The notes under the pieces were generated by a model, which did not search any database, was not told the origin of the DNA, and saw nothing but the letters and a program-made list of their open reading frames with translations. A stretch of DNA of 64,000 bases, from positions 248,001-312,000 of the forward strand of contig NZ_QVEX01000003.1 in NCBI RefSeq assembly GCF_003434055.1, read 5' to 3'. Below are positions 1-9,291 of the stretch, in pieces. Within the stretch, counting starts at the first letter, position 1. Every line of letters starts with the position of its first letter. Both the position numbers and the translations under genes were made by a program. The stretch comes from Enterocloster aldenensis (GTDB lineage Bacteria > Bacillota > Clostridia > Lachnospirales > Lachnospiraceae).

Positions 1-1
1 G

Positions 2-1180
2 GTTGTGTTCCAGGATTTGGAAAACATGGTGCTGGGACATTTTAATCATCCGGGTATTGTCATATGGGGGACGCGTCTGAATGAGACAACGGATTATGAC
101 GAGCTGTATGAGGAAACCAACCGGCGCTGCAAGGCCATGGATCCTTCCCGCCCCACCACGGGCGTGCGCTGGGAGACCGGCAGCCATCTGATTGAGGACA
201 TATACAGTTACAATGACTACAGTGAGGACGACCAGGGAGAACATATGCTGCTGACCGCCCATCAGGCCACGGGCAGCACAAAACAGGTGCCATATCTGGT
301 AAGTGAACATACAGGTGCCGTCCTTCCCACAAAACCGGTGGATTCCGAAGAGCGGCAGGAGGAGTTTGCCATCCGCCATGCAAGGGCCATGAGCAAGATC
401 ATGACATCCGACCAGTACCTGGGAGGCCTTGGGTGGTGCATGTTTGATTATAACACCCATAATGACCACAACTCTGTTAACAAGGTATGTTACCATGGGG
501 TGCTGGATATGTTCCGCGTGCCCAAGTGGGCGGCATATCTGTATGCAAGCCAGAAGTCCCCGGAAAAGGAGGCTGTGCTGGTTCCCTGCTCCATGGTTGG
601 AAGGGGGGAGCGCTGCGAGCCGGTGCCCTTTTATGTGCTGACTAACTGCGACTATATTGAGGTAACCCTGTCAAATGACATAACAAGGACCTATTATCCA
701 AGCGTTAAATTTCCCGGACTTGCCCATCCACCGGTGCTTGTGACTGAGAACGGCGAGTTCTGGCAGCACAGATGGACCGGGGCCAGAATCGTGGGATATG
801 TCGGGGAGCAGGCAGTGGTGGAGAAGCGGTATTCAGACAACCCCAGATTGTCGCAGCTGCTGGTCCAGGCAGATGACACGGCCCTCTATAATGACCAGGT
901 GGATGAGACACGGGTGGTCTGCACCTTTACGGATGAGTACGGCAACCGGCTGTATCATCATCTGGAGGCGGTCAGCGTGTCTGTGGAAGGGGGGATTGAA
1001 CTGATCGGGCCGTCCCTGATCCCGTCCATGGGAGGCTGCGCAGCCTTCTGGGTACGGACGTGCGCCGGCGGGACAGAAGGAACGGCCCGCATACATATCC
1101 ACACCCCCAGGCCGGAGATTGACGACCAGACAGTCACCATCCGTCTGGAACTGTCCGGGTCTGCCGGTGATGGTTCCTGA
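2..1180 (+). CDS. Glycoside hydrolase family 2 enzyme, C-terminal part (5' end outside window)
   Basis: The frame is open from base 2, so this is the last ~392 codons of a larger gene. Counting from the GTG at 5, the segment HPGIVIWGTRLNE ends in Glu27, which fits the GH2 general acid/base (Asn-Glu pair). Glu101 in YLVSEHTG fits the nucleophile. A Trp/Cys/Phe-rich strand near residues 142-147 looks like the end of the TIM barrel, and residues after ~190 look like beta-rich Ig-like domains. GH2 enzymes remove beta-linked Gal, GlcA or Man residues; the substrate cannot be told from this part. No signal peptide can be judged. A new promoter lies 39 bases downstream, so the gene ends its own transcription unit. 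Confidence 0.85.
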   Translation, partial: VVFQDLENMVLGHFNHPGIVIWGTRLNETTDYDELYEETNRRCKAMDPSRPTTGVRWETGSHLIEDIYSYNDYSEDDQGEHMLLTAHQATGSTKQVPYLVSEHTGAVLPTKPVDSEERQEEFAIRHARAMSKIMTSDQYLGGLGWCMFDYNTHNDHNSVNKVCYHGVLDMFRVPKWAAYLYASQKSPEKEAVLVPCSMVGRGERCEPVPFYVLTNCDYIEVTLSNDITRTYYPSVKFPGLAHPPVLVTENGEFWQHRWTGARIVGYVGEQAVVEKRYSDNPRLSQLLVQADDTALYNDQVDETRVVCTFTDEYGNRLYHHLEAVSVSVEGGIELIGPSLIPSMGGCAAFWVRTCAGGTEGTARIHIHTPRPEIDDQTVTIRLELSGSAGDGS

Positions 1181-1218
1181 CGGAACAAGGCAGGGAATTG
1201 CTTTTTGAAAAACCTGGA

Positions 1219-1247
1219 TTGACTTCTGGGATGTTTTAATATAAAAT
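1219..1247 (+). promoter_or_regulatory. Sigma-A promoter of miaB
   Basis: TTGACT (1219-1224), 17-base spacer, TAAAAT (1242-1247). Transcription would start near 1254, leaving a leader of about 115 bases before miaB that carries two hairpins. Confidence 0.6.
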
Positions 1248-1270
1248 TCATACTGTTAATGATTATAATT

Positions 1271-1335
1271 GGCTGGACCATGCGGTCCAGCCAGCTTGCG
1301 TGTTACAGCATGCCGGAAACCGCCGGTTTCCGGCA
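1271..1335 (+). promoter_or_regulatory. Two perfect hairpins in the miaB leader
   Basis: First hairpin 1271-1292: 9-bp stem GGCTGGACC / GGTCCAGCC with a 4-base loop. Second hairpin 1311-1335: 11-bp stem TGCCGGAAACC / GGTTTCCGGCA with a 3-base loop. Neither is followed by a T-run on the + strand, so they are not ordinary terminators. They lie between the promoter and the miaB ribosome site. Function unknown; possibly mRNA stability or control of miaB. Confidence 0.5.
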
Positions 1336-1367
1336 GCATAAAGGTAGGAACAGTAAGGAGCAGATGA

Positions 1368-2882
1368 ATGGAAGAATCCAGAACTACAATAGAAGAAAGA
1401 GACATGACACCTCCGGCCGCGGAGCCGGAACGCCAGCAGTACTTCATGGAACGGGCCAGATTGCAGGTAAAGGAACTTGAGGACCATCTGGGACGGCCCC
1501 TTACCTGCTGCATCAACACCTTCGGATGCCAGATGAATGCCAGGGATTCGGAAAAGCTTTTGGGAATCCTGGAGACCATTGGCTACAGGGCCGTGGAATC
1601 AGAAGAAGCTGACTTTGTCCTTTACAATACATGCACGGTGCGTGAAAACGCCAACCTGCGTGTTTACGGGCGCCTGGGCCAGCTGGGCGCCTATAAGAAG
1701 AAGCATCCCCAGATGATGATAGCGCTCTGCGGGTGCATGATGCAGGAAAAGGAAGTGGTGGACAAGATTAAGAAGAGCTACCGCTACGTGGATTTAATAT
1801 TCGGGACACACAATATCTTCAAGCTGGCGGAGCTGGTATCCCAGTGCCTGGACAGCCGCAAAAAGGAGGATGAAGGCAGGAAGGCAGCCCCGGGGACCCC
1901 TGTCAGGGGCCATAAGCACCAGATGGTCATAGATGTGTGGGAGGACACGGACCAGATTGTGGAGGACCTGCCTGTGGAGCGCAAGTATCCCTTTAAGTCC
2001 GGGGTCAACATCATGTTCGGGTGCAATAATTTCTGCAGCTACTGCATTGTCCCCTATGTGCGCGGGCGGGAGAGGAGCAGGAAGCCGGAGGAAATCATAA
2101 AGGAAATCCGCAGGCTGGCATCTGAGGGCGTGGTGGAAGTCATGCTTTTAGGCCAGAATGTCAATTCCTACGGCAGGAACCTGGAAACACCCATGACCTT
2201 TGCAGGACTCTTAAGGGAGGTGGAAAAGGTGGATGGAATCCGCCGTATCCGGTTCATGACCTCCCATCCAAAGGACCTGTCCCAGGAACTGATTGAGGTG
2301 ATGGCCGGTTCTGAAAAAATCTGCCGCCACCTGCACCTCCCCCTCCAGTCGGGAAGCAGCCGCATCTTAAAAGAAATGAACCGGCATTACACCAAGGAAC
2401 AGTTCCTTGACCTGGCAGGACGGATTAAGGCCGCGGTCCCGGGCATTTCCCTGACAACCGATATCATAGTGGGATTCCCGGGGGAGACAGAGGAAGACTT
2501 CCTTGAAACCCTGGACGTGGTGCGCAGGGTGGGATTTGACAGCGCCTTTACCTTCATTTATTCCAAGCGCACGGGAACGCCCGCAGCCGCCATGGAGGAC
2601 CAGGTCCCGGAGGACGTGGTGAAGGAGCGGTTTGACCGCCTGTTAAAAGAGGTGCAGGATATCTCTGCCAAGGTCTGCTGCCGTGATGAACATACCGTAC
2701 AGGAGGTCCTGGTGGAGGAGGTCAATGACCATTCGCCCGGACTGATGACAGGACGCCTGTCCAATAATACCGTGGTGCATTTTCCGGGGGACGCCTCCCT
2801 GATTGGGAAGCTGGTCCCTGTTTACCTGGAGGAAAGCAGGGGATTCTACTACATGGGAAAACAGGCGGACAGGCCCCTGTGA
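1368..2882 (+). CDS. miaB: tRNA-2-methylthio-N6-dimethylallyladenosine synthase MiaB
   Basis: A 504-residue radical SAM methylthiotransferase that converts i6A37 to ms2i6A37 in tRNAs reading codons beginning with U. The N-terminal domain has the three cluster cysteines Cys54 (TFGCQMN), Cys89 (NTCTVR) and Cys123 (CGC). The radical SAM motif is Cys219-x3-Cys223-x2-Cys226 (GCNNFCSYC). A C-terminal TRAM-like domain follows. The ATG is preceded by AAGGAGC. Cysteine spacing and the F-G-C-N-N-F-C motif separate it from RimO, which is also present (35061). mutS follows after 88 bases in the same direction, as in many Firmicutes. Confidence 0.96.
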   Translation: MEESRTTIEERDMTPPAAEPERQQYFMERARLQVKELEDHLGRPLTCCINTFGCQMNARDSEKLLGILETIGYRAVESEEADFVLYNTCTVRENANLRVYGRLGQLGAYKKKHPQMMIALCGCMMQEKEVVDKIKKSYRYVDLIFGTHNIFKLAELVSQCLDSRKKEDEGRKAAPGTPVRGHKHQMVIDVWEDTDQIVEDLPVERKYPFKSGVNIMFGCNNFCSYCIVPYVRGRERSRKPEEIIKEIRRLASEGVVEVMLLGQNVNSYGRNLETPMTFAGLLREVEKVDGIRRIRFMTSHPKDLSQELIEVMAGSEKICRHLHLPLQSGSSRILKEMNRHYTKEQFLDLAGRIKAAVPGISLTTDIIVGFPGETEEDFLETLDVVRRVGFDSAFTFIYSKRTGTPAAAMEDQVPEDVVKERFDRLLKEVQDISAKVCCRDEHTVQEVLVEEVNDHSPGLMTGRLSNNTVVHFPGDASLIGKLVPVYLEESRGFYYMGKQADRPL

Positions 2883-2970
2883 TGTGCGGGCATGGAAAGA
2901 CAGTAAAGATAAAAGCAGTCCCTTGGCCGGGTTTCCTGGCCGGGGCTGACAGAGAAGAGAGGTCAGTATT

Positions 2971-5676
2971 TTGATACAGTCACAATTATCACCCATGATG
3001 CAGCATTACATGGAGACAAAAAAGGAATACCCGGACTGCATCCTGTTTTACAGGCTGGGGGATTTCTACGAGATGTTTTTTGATGACGCCCTTACGGTTT
3101 CCAAGGAGCTGGAGATAACCCTTACGGGAAAGGACTGCGGCCTTGCGGAGCGCGCGCCCATGTGCGGCGTCCCCTATCATGCATTGGACGCCTACTTGTA
3201 CCGCCTGGTGCAGAAGGGGTATAAGGTTGCCATCGCAGAGCAGGTGGAGGACCCGAAGCTGGCAAAGGGGCTTGTGAAGCGGGAGGTAATCCGGGTGGTG
3301 ACGCCGGGAACCATTACAAGCGTCCAGGCCCTGGACGAGACAAAGAACAACTACCTGATGGGTATTGTCTATGAGGTAGGTCCGCGGTCAAACCGGTCGG
3401 GCAAAGGCAGGGACGGGGTCTACGGCATTGCCATTGCGGACATTACCACCGGGGATTTCATGGTCACGGAGGTGGGTTCGGACCGGGAATTATTTGATGA
3501 AATCAACAAGTTTTCACCGTCGGAGATTATCTGCAACAATGCCTTTTACATGTCGGGCGTTGACATTGACGGGTTAAAGAACCGCTATCATGTAATCATT
3601 TCGGCCCTGGACAGCCATTTCTTCGGGGATGAATCCTGCCGCAAGGTGCTGCGGGAGCATTTCCGTGTGGGTTCCTTAAGCGGCCTGGGACTTACGGATT
3701 ACGGGACCGGGATTATTTGTGCGGGCGCGGTGATGCAGTATATGTATGAAACACAGAAAAGCACCCTGGAGCATATCACCACCATCACCCCCTATTCCAC
3801 GGGACAGTTCATGGTCATTGACACGTCTACCAGAAGGAACCTGGAACTGGTGGAGACCCTGCGGGAAAAACAGAAGAGGGGGACCCTTTTATGGGTGCTT
3901 GACAAGACCAAGACAGCCATGGGCGCCCGTCTGCTGCGCACCTACATTGAGCAGCCCCTGATCCATAAGGAGGAAATCGTAAAGCGTCAGACAGCCGTGG
4001 AAGAACTGAACATGAATTATATTTCCAGGGAGGAAATCTGTGAATACTTGAATCCCATTTATGACCTGGAGCGGCTTATCGGGCGCATCAGTTACAAGAC
4101 AGCCAATCCAAGGGACCTGATTGCATTTAAAAGTTCCCTGGAAATGCTTCCCCATATTAAACAGATCCTGGGCGGATTTTCCGGTGAACTGCTGAAAGAA
4201 CTGGCGCGGGAAATGGACCCGCTCCAGGACATCTATGAATTGATTGACCAGGCCATCCTGGAGGACCCGCCCGTGACCGTGCGGGAGGGAGGCATCATCA
4301 AGGACGGGTACCATGAGGAGGCGGACCGGCTGCGCCAGGCCAAAACAGAAGGCAAGGACTGGCTGGCGGAGTTAGAGGCAAGGGAAAAAGAAAAGACGGG
4401 CATCAAGACGCTTAAAGTCAAGTTCAATAAGGTGTTCGGATATTATTTTGAAGTGACCAATTCCTTTAAGAACCAGGTGCCGGATTACTTTGTGCGCAAG
4501 CAGACCCTGACCAACGCGGAACGTTTTACCACGGATGAGTTAAAGCATCTGGAGGATATCATCATGGGGGCCGAGGAAAAGCTGGTTTCCCTGGAATACG
4601 ACCTGTTCTGCCAGGTCAGGGACAGCGTCGCTGCCCAGGTGGTCCGCATCCAGAAAACAGCCAAGGCCATTGCAGGGGTGGATGTGTTCTGTTCCCTGTC
4701 CGTTGTGGCAACCCGCAGGAACTATGTGAAGCCCATGATAAACGAAAAGGGCGTGATACAGATTAAGAACGGCCGCCATCCCGTGGTGGAGCAGATGATG
4801 CGGGACGATTTGTTTGTGGCCAATGACACGTTCCTGGACAATGGGAAGAACCGCCTGTCCGTCATCACAGGCCCCAACATGGCGGGTAAGTCCACCTATA
4901 TGCGGCAGGTGGCCCTGATTGTGCTCATGGCCCAGCTGGGCAGCTTTGTGCCGGCCCAGGAAGCGGATATCGGGATCTGTGACCGCATCTTTACCAGGGT
5001 GGGGGCTTCCGACGACCTGGCCAGCGGACAGAGCACCTTCATGGTGGAAATGACCGAGGTGGCCAACATCCTGCGCAATGCCACCAAGAACAGCCTTCTG
5101 GTCCTGGATGAGATAGGAAGGGGGACCAGTACCTTTGACGGCCTGTCCATTGCCTGGGCCGTGATTGAACATATCAGCAGCACCAAGCTTCTGGGGGCAA
5201 AGACCCTTTTTGCCACCCACTACCATGAGCTTACCGAACTGGAGGGCACCATTGCAGGGGTGAAAAACTACTGCATCGCGGTGAAGGAACAGGGGGAGGA
5301 TATCGTGTTCCTGCGCAAAATCGTGCGGGGCGGGGCGGATAAGAGCTATGGCATCCAGGTGGCCAAGCTGGCCGGGGTGCCGGATTCCGTCATTGCCAGG
5401 GCCAAGGAGATTGCAGAGGAACTGAGCGATGCGGATATCACGGCCAGGGCCAAGGAGATTGCGGAAATCAGTTCCAACATTACCCAGCACAAGGCGGTTC
5501 CCAAGCCGGATGAGGTGGACATGCAGCAGCTCACCTTCTTTGACACGGTGAAGGATGACGATATTGTAAGGGAGTTGGATGGGCTGGAATTGTCAACCAT
5601 GACGCCCATCGATGCCCTCAATACCCTGTACCGGCTTCAGACAAAGCTTAAGAACCGGTGGAAGGAGACACAATGA
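2971..5676 (+). CDS. mutS: DNA mismatch repair ATPase MutS
   Basis: A 901-residue mismatch-recognition protein. The mismatch-reading Phe-x-Glu is Phe32-Tyr-Glu34 in GDFYEMFF. The core and clamp domains follow, then the ABC-type ATPase with Walker A GPNMAGKST (634-642), Walker B LLVLDEIGRGTS and the ATHYHELT segment. A TTG start at 2971 gives MIQSQLSPMMQ, which matches the usual MutS beginning and has GAGAGG upstream; an ATG at 2995 is the alternative. The stop codon overlaps the trmD start (ATGA), so trmD translation is probably coupled to mutS. No mutL follows, which is unusual for a miaB-mutS cluster. Confidence 0.97.
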   Translation: MIQSQLSPMMQHYMETKKEYPDCILFYRLGDFYEMFFDDALTVSKELEITLTGKDCGLAERAPMCGVPYHALDAYLYRLVQKGYKVAIAEQVEDPKLAKGLVKREVIRVVTPGTITSVQALDETKNNYLMGIVYEVGPRSNRSGKGRDGVYGIAIADITTGDFMVTEVGSDRELFDEINKFSPSEIICNNAFYMSGVDIDGLKNRYHVIISALDSHFFGDESCRKVLREHFRVGSLSGLGLTDYGTGIICAGAVMQYMYETQKSTLEHITTITPYSTGQFMVIDTSTRRNLELVETLREKQKRGTLLWVLDKTKTAMGARLLRTYIEQPLIHKEEIVKRQTAVEELNMNYISREEICEYLNPIYDLERLIGRISYKTANPRDLIAFKSSLEMLPHIKQILGGFSGELLKELAREMDPLQDIYELIDQAILEDPPVTVREGGIIKDGYHEEADRLRQAKTEGKDWLAELEAREKEKTGIKTLKVKFNKVFGYYFEVTNSFKNQVPDYFVRKQTLTNAERFTTDELKHLEDIIMGAEEKLVSLEYDLFCQVRDSVAAQVVRIQKTAKAIAGVDVFCSLSVVATRRNYVKPMINEKGVIQIKNGRHPVVEQMMRDDLFVANDTFLDNGKNRLSVITGPNMAGKSTYMRQVALIVLMAQLGSFVPAQEADIGICDRIFTRVGASDDLASGQSTFMVEMTEVANILRNATKNSLLVLDEIGRGTSTFDGLSIAWAVIEHISSTKLLGAKTLFATHYHELTELEGTIAGVKNYCIAVKEQGEDIVFLRKIVRGGADKSYGIQVAKLAGVPDSVIARAKEIAEELSDADITARAKEIAEISSNITQHKAVPKPDEVDMQQLTFFDTVKDDDIVRELDGLELSTMTPIDALNTLYRLQTKLKNRWKETQ

Positions 5677-6725
5677 AGTTCCATATACTGACACTTTTTC
5701 CTGAAATGGTCATGAACGGGCTGGGCACCAGCATTACGGGCCGCGCCATGGCCAGCGGCGCCATTTTGGTGGATGCCATTGATATCAGGGATTATTCAAA
5801 GGATAAGCACAGGCATGTGGATGATGCGCCTTACGGCGGAGGCGCCGGCATGGTGATGCAGCCTGGCCCTGTGTGCGACGCATATGAGGACTTGTGCACC
5901 AGGACTGGAAAAAAGCCCAGGGTCATCTATATGACGCCCCAGGGCAGGGTGTTTAACCAGTCCATTGCTGAGGAACTGGCACAGGAGGAGGAGCTTGTAT
6001 TCCTGTGCGGACACTATGAAGGGATTGATGAAAGGGCCTTGGAGCTGATTGTGACGGATTATATGTCGGTGGGGGATTTTGTCCTGACCGGAGGGGAGCT
6101 TCCTGCCATGGTCATGATTGACTGTATCTCCAGGCTGGTGCCCGGTGTGCTGAACAATGAAGTGTCCGCAGAGGTGGAATCCTTCCATGACAATCTGCTG
6201 GAGTACCCCCAGTACACCAGGCCGGAGGTGTTCCGTGGAAAGGCAGTGCCTGAGGTGCTTTTAAGCGGACATCATAAGAACATTGAGGAATGGCGCAGGA
6301 AGGAGTCCATCAGGCGGACCCTGGAGCGGCGCCCTGACCTCCTGCCCGGCGCCAGCCTGACCCTTAAGGAGCATCAGTACCTGGATTCCCTTAAGGGCGG
6401 GGCGGACGGCCTTGGGGAGCTGGAGGAAATCCTGGACAGCTATGCGGCTGAGGCGGAGCGGCTGTTCTGCAAAAGGGACCGGATCAGCTCTGAGGAGGAC
6501 CGGACTGACGTCAGGGAAGAACGGCAGCCCGCCCAGGAGGACTTAAAATGTTCCGGCCTGGGCAGCCCCCTTCCCGGACTGGGGGAACCGGCGCCAAGGA
6601 TCAGGCGCAGGGCCATGTCTGAGGTGAAGAAGCTGCTGGCCGGGGGCGACTGTACCCTGAACGATGTAAAAAGTTATTATAAAGTATGCAAAGCACGGTT
6701 AAAGCTGCTTAAAAAGGATTACTAA
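5673..6725 (+). CDS. trmD: tRNA (guanine-37-N1)-methyltransferase TrmD with C-terminal extension
   Basis: Makes m1G37 in tRNAs with G at position 36, preventing frameshifts. The start is the ATG inside the mutS stop (ATGA, 4-base overlap), with AAGGAGA upstream. The SPOUT knot is intact: YGGGAGMVMQP (54-64), LCGHYEGIDER (111-121), VGDFVLTGGELP (133-144), SRLVPGVL with Arg154, and the FHDNLLEYPQYTRP segment with Asp173. The family is normally about 240-250 residues. This one has 350: residues ~251-350 are an acidic/basic linker followed by a predicted helical end (SEVKKLLAGG...KLLKKDY). The usual rimM partner is absent, and rplS lies beyond an intervening gene. Confidence 0.95.
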   Translation: MKFHILTLFPEMVMNGLGTSITGRAMASGAILVDAIDIRDYSKDKHRHVDDAPYGGGAGMVMQPGPVCDAYEDLCTRTGKKPRVIYMTPQGRVFNQSIAEELAQEEELVFLCGHYEGIDERALELIVTDYMSVGDFVLTGGELPAMVMIDCISRLVPGVLNNEVSAEVESFHDNLLEYPQYTRPEVFRGKAVPEVLLSGHHKNIEEWRRKESIRRTLERRPDLLPGASLTLKEHQYLDSLKGGADGLGELEEILDSYAAEAERLFCKRDRISSEEDRTDVREERQPAQEDLKCSGLGSPLPGLGEPAPRIRRRAMSEVKKLLAGGDCTLNDVKSYYKVCKARLKLLKKDY

Positions 6726-6749
6726 ATCCCGTACAATGGCTGTGCGGCG

Positions 6750-6778
6750 TTGACAGAATCAGCATAATATTGTACAAT
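6750..6778 (+). promoter_or_regulatory. Sigma-A promoter for the CNNM/CBS gene
   Basis: TTGACA (6750-6755), exactly 17 bases, TACAAT (6773-6778). It shows that the downstream gene is not dependent on mutS-trmD transcription. Confidence 0.75.
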
Positions 6779-6807
6779 CTCATGAAAATACGCAAAAATA
6801 GGAGTTG

Positions 6808-8094
6808 ATGATTTTGGAACCATCTGGTGACTCGATCGCCATACGTTTAGTTGTTATCATTATTTTACTGGGGCTTTCCGCCTTTTTTTCATCATCGGAG
6901 ACAGCCCTTACCACTGTAAACAAGATCCGCATCAGGACCCTGGCCGAGGCAGGCAATCAATCTGCCGTGTGGGTCATGAAGCTGGGTGAGGACCAGGGCA
7001 GGATGCTCAGCGCCATACTCATTGGCAACAATGTGGTCAACCTGTCCGCCTCGTCCATGCTTACGGTCCTTGCAACCGAAGTGTTCGGCAGCAGGGCCGC
7101 GGGCGCGGCAACCGGAATCCTTACCCTTCTGATATTGATTTTCGGTGAAATCACCCCAAAGACCATTGCCACCCTGGAGGCGGAGAAGAACGCCCTCAGG
7201 TTCGGGCATATCATTTATGTGCTGATGGTCCTCATGACCCCTGTCATCGTGGCTGTGAACTGGATGTCCTTTGGCGTCCTGAAAGCCCTGAACGTGGATC
7301 CCAGCAAGCGGGGGGATGACATGACGGAGGACGAGCTGCGGACCATCGTGGAAGTGGGGCACGAAAAGGGTGTGATTGAGTCAGAAGAAAAGGAAATGAT
7401 TAACAACGTATTCGACTTGGGCGATTCTGTGGCCACGGATATCATGGTACCCAGGATTGACATGACCTTCATCAATATCAATGCAGGGTTTGATGAACTG
7501 CTTCAGGTGTTTCGGGAAGAACGCTATACCAGGCTCCCCGTGTATGAGGAAACCACGGACAATGTGGTGGGGATCATCAACATAAAGGACATGCTGCTCA
7601 TTGAGGACCGGGAGCATTTTTCCATCGCGGACCATCTGCGCCAGCCCCTTTACACCTTTGAATCCAAAAAACTGTCGGAACTTATGGTGGAAATGCGCCA
7701 GACCTCCAACAATATCGTCATTGTGCTGGATGAATACGGGGCCACGGCAGGGCTGATTACCCTGGAGGATATCTTAGAGGAAATCGTGGGGGACATCCGG
7801 GACGAGTACGACGAGGACGAGGAGGATGAACTCATACAGCTGTCAGACGGCCAGTACCTGGTCGAAGGCGCCATGAAACTGGATGATTTAAACCACAAAC
7901 TGAACCTGGAACTTACGTCCGAGGATTATGATTCCGTGGGCGGATGGGTCATTGACCGGCTGGAACACCTTCCTGCCCAGGGGGAGGAAGTGGAGTGGGA
8001 AGGCGTCCGCCTGGTGGTGGAACAGGTGGAAAAAAACCGCATTGACAAAATCCATATATACCTGCCTGAAAATGAAGAAAAAGGCCGGGATTAA
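6808..8094 (+). CDS. CNNM/CBS-domain membrane protein (HlyC/CorC, hemolysin-like)
   Basis: About 428 residues. Order: CNNM (DUF21) membrane domain (~10-195) with several hydrophobic helices and the SSSETALTTVNKIR motif, a CBS pair (~205-335, containing MVPRIDM, TRLPVY and GIINIKDML), and a C-terminal CorC_HlyC domain (~345-425). Families of this build are linked to Mg2+/Co2+ transport; the old hemolysin label is historical and no toxin role should be read into it. The start is uncertain: TTG 6805, ATG 6808 and TTG 6814 all follow AGGAG. It sits between trmD and rplS, which are usually adjacent, and has its own promoter. Confidence 0.88.
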   Translation: MILEPSGDSIAIRLVVIIILLGLSAFFSSSETALTTVNKIRIRTLAEAGNQSAVWVMKLGEDQGRMLSAILIGNNVVNLSASSMLTVLATEVFGSRAAGAATGILTLLILIFGEITPKTIATLEAEKNALRFGHIIYVLMVLMTPVIVAVNWMSFGVLKALNVDPSKRGDDMTEDELRTIVEVGHEKGVIESEEKEMINNVFDLGDSVATDIMVPRIDMTFININAGFDELLQVFREERYTRLPVYEETTDNVVGIINIKDMLLIEDREHFSIADHLRQPLYTFESKKLSELMVEMRQTSNNIVIVLDEYGATAGLITLEDILEEIVGDIRDEYDEDEEDELIQLSDGQYLVEGAMKLDDLNHKLNLELTSEDYDSVGGWVIDRLEHLPAQGEEVEWEGVRLVVEQVEKNRIDKIHIYLPENEEKGRD

Positions 8095-8106
8095 ATCATA
8101 AAATGC

Positions 8107-8135
8107 TTGCAATTTGGAAGAATATATGATAGAAT
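8107..8135 (+). promoter_or_regulatory. Sigma-A promoter of rplS
   Basis: TTGCAA (8107-8112), 17 bases, TAGAAT (8130-8135). The transcript would carry a leader of about 100 bases before rplS. L19 leaders are a known autoregulatory class in some Firmicutes, but I did not recognise its consensus here. Confidence 0.6.
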
Positions 8136-8243
8136 CAGTCGTTGTGACAAGAAATAGATGGTCCTCTGTTACTGAAACGCAGTGAATTTGATTTACCGCA
8201 GATGGTATTAAGAACATCCAATAGATGAAGGAGGTTCACACCG

Positions 8244-8591
8244 ATGAACGACATTATTAAGAACATTGAAGCAGCCCAGTTAAAAGAAACCGTACCCGTA
8301 TTCCATGTTGGCGATACCGTTAAGGTATACAACAAGATTAAAGAGGGTACCCGTGAGAGAATCCAGATTTTCGAGGGAACTGTCATTAAGAGACAGAACG
8401 GCGGAGCAAGAGAGACATTTACCGTAAGGAAGAATTCCAATGGCATCGGCGTTGAGAAGACCTGGCCATTACATTCCCCAAGCGTTGACAACGTGGAAGT
8501 CGTACGTAAAGGTAAAGTAAGACGCGCTAAGCTGAACTACTTAAGAGACAGGGTCGGTAAGGCTGCCAAGGTTAAGGAATCAGTTAAATAA
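8244..8591 (+). CDS. rplS: 50S ribosomal protein L19
   Basis: 115 residues, full length for L19, which sits at the 30S-50S interface. Recognised by [15 protein letters not shown] near the N-terminus and by the [15 protein letters not shown] and [13 protein letters not shown] segments. Strong AAGGAGG ribosome site. It has its own promoter and is followed by a terminator, so it is probably transcribed alone rather than with trmD or lepB. Confidence 0.97.
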   Translation: MNDIIKNIEAAQLKETVPVFHVGDTVKVYNKIKEGTRERIQIFEGTVIKRQNGGARETFTVRKNSNGIGVEKTWPLHSPSVDNVEVVRKGKVRRAKLNYLRDRVGKAAKVKESVK

Positions 8592-8623
8592 TCGGTTATT
8601 TAATCAGGTAGTGGAACAGGAAC

Positions 8624-8652
8624 AAGGGACAATGCAAATTGTCCCTTTCTTA
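8624..8652 (+). terminator. Terminator of rplS
   Basis: Stem AAGGGACAAT / ATTGTCCCTT with loop GCAA, ending in TTTCTT. Placed directly after rplS. Confidence 0.8.
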
Positions 8653-8725
8653 AATTCCCTTCCTTTTTGCGGACATAGGGTGTCACGGCAGGGGATGGGA
8701 TAATACAGAGAAATGGGTGTGGTGC

Positions 8726-9277
8726 ATGGAGTTTTATGTGAATGAGGATACGGCCTGGCTGCGCCGGATTGTGCGCTGGGCCGTGAACGTGGTGGTTGTG
8801 CTGGCCCTTGCCTGGTTCCTGGTGTATGCGTTCTGCGCCCAGGTCCCTGTGTCCGGCAATTCCATGCAGCCGGTCTTAAGCGCCGATGATGTGGTGCTGG
8901 TGAACCGCCTGGTTTATGACGTGGGTGAACCGGAGCGGCTTGACATTGTTGTGTTTGAGCGTGAGGACCACAAAAAGAACGTGAAGCGTATCATCGGCCT
9001 TCCCGGGGAAACCGTACAGATAAAAGGCGGTTTCATATTCATCAACGGTGAGGTCCTGAGTGTGGAGGACGGTCTGGAGCAGGTGTCCCTGGCCGGGCGG
9101 GCAGATACCCCCATCCAGCTGGAGCAAGATGAATATTTCCTTCTGGGGGATAACCGTGACAGCAGTGAGGACAGCCGTTTCTCCAATATAGGCAATGTAA
9201 AGAGAGAGCAGATATATGGAAAAGTCTGGTTCAGGATCCTTCCGCTTCTGAAGCTGGATTTCATCCATTCCAAATAG
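8726..9277 (+). CDS. lepB: Signal peptidase I
   Basis: A 183-residue membrane-bound Ser/Lys peptidase that removes signal peptides from exported proteins. One N-terminal membrane segment (~14-35) precedes the catalytic Ser46 (SGNSMQP) and the general base Lys87 (VKRIIGLPGE). The GDNRDSSEDSR box is present near the C-terminus. The ATG at 8726 was preferred over an in-frame GTG at 8717; the ribosome site is weak for both. First gene of a lepB-rbgA-rnhB-yraN run, an order common in Firmicutes. Confidence 0.94.
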   Translation: MEFYVNEDTAWLRRIVRWAVNVVVVLALAWFLVYAFCAQVPVSGNSMQPVLSADDVVLVNRLVYDVGEPERLDIVVFEREDHKKNVKRIIGLPGETVQIKGGFIFINGEVLSVEDGLEQVSLAGRADTPIQLEQDEYFLLGDNRDSSEDSRFSNIGNVKREQIYGKVWFRILPLLKLDFIHSK

Positions 9278-9291
9278 AATAGGAGAATGAT

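Noticed and set aside
4540..5490. 316-codon - strand frame
   Set aside because: Opposite the mutS ATPase domain; shadow.
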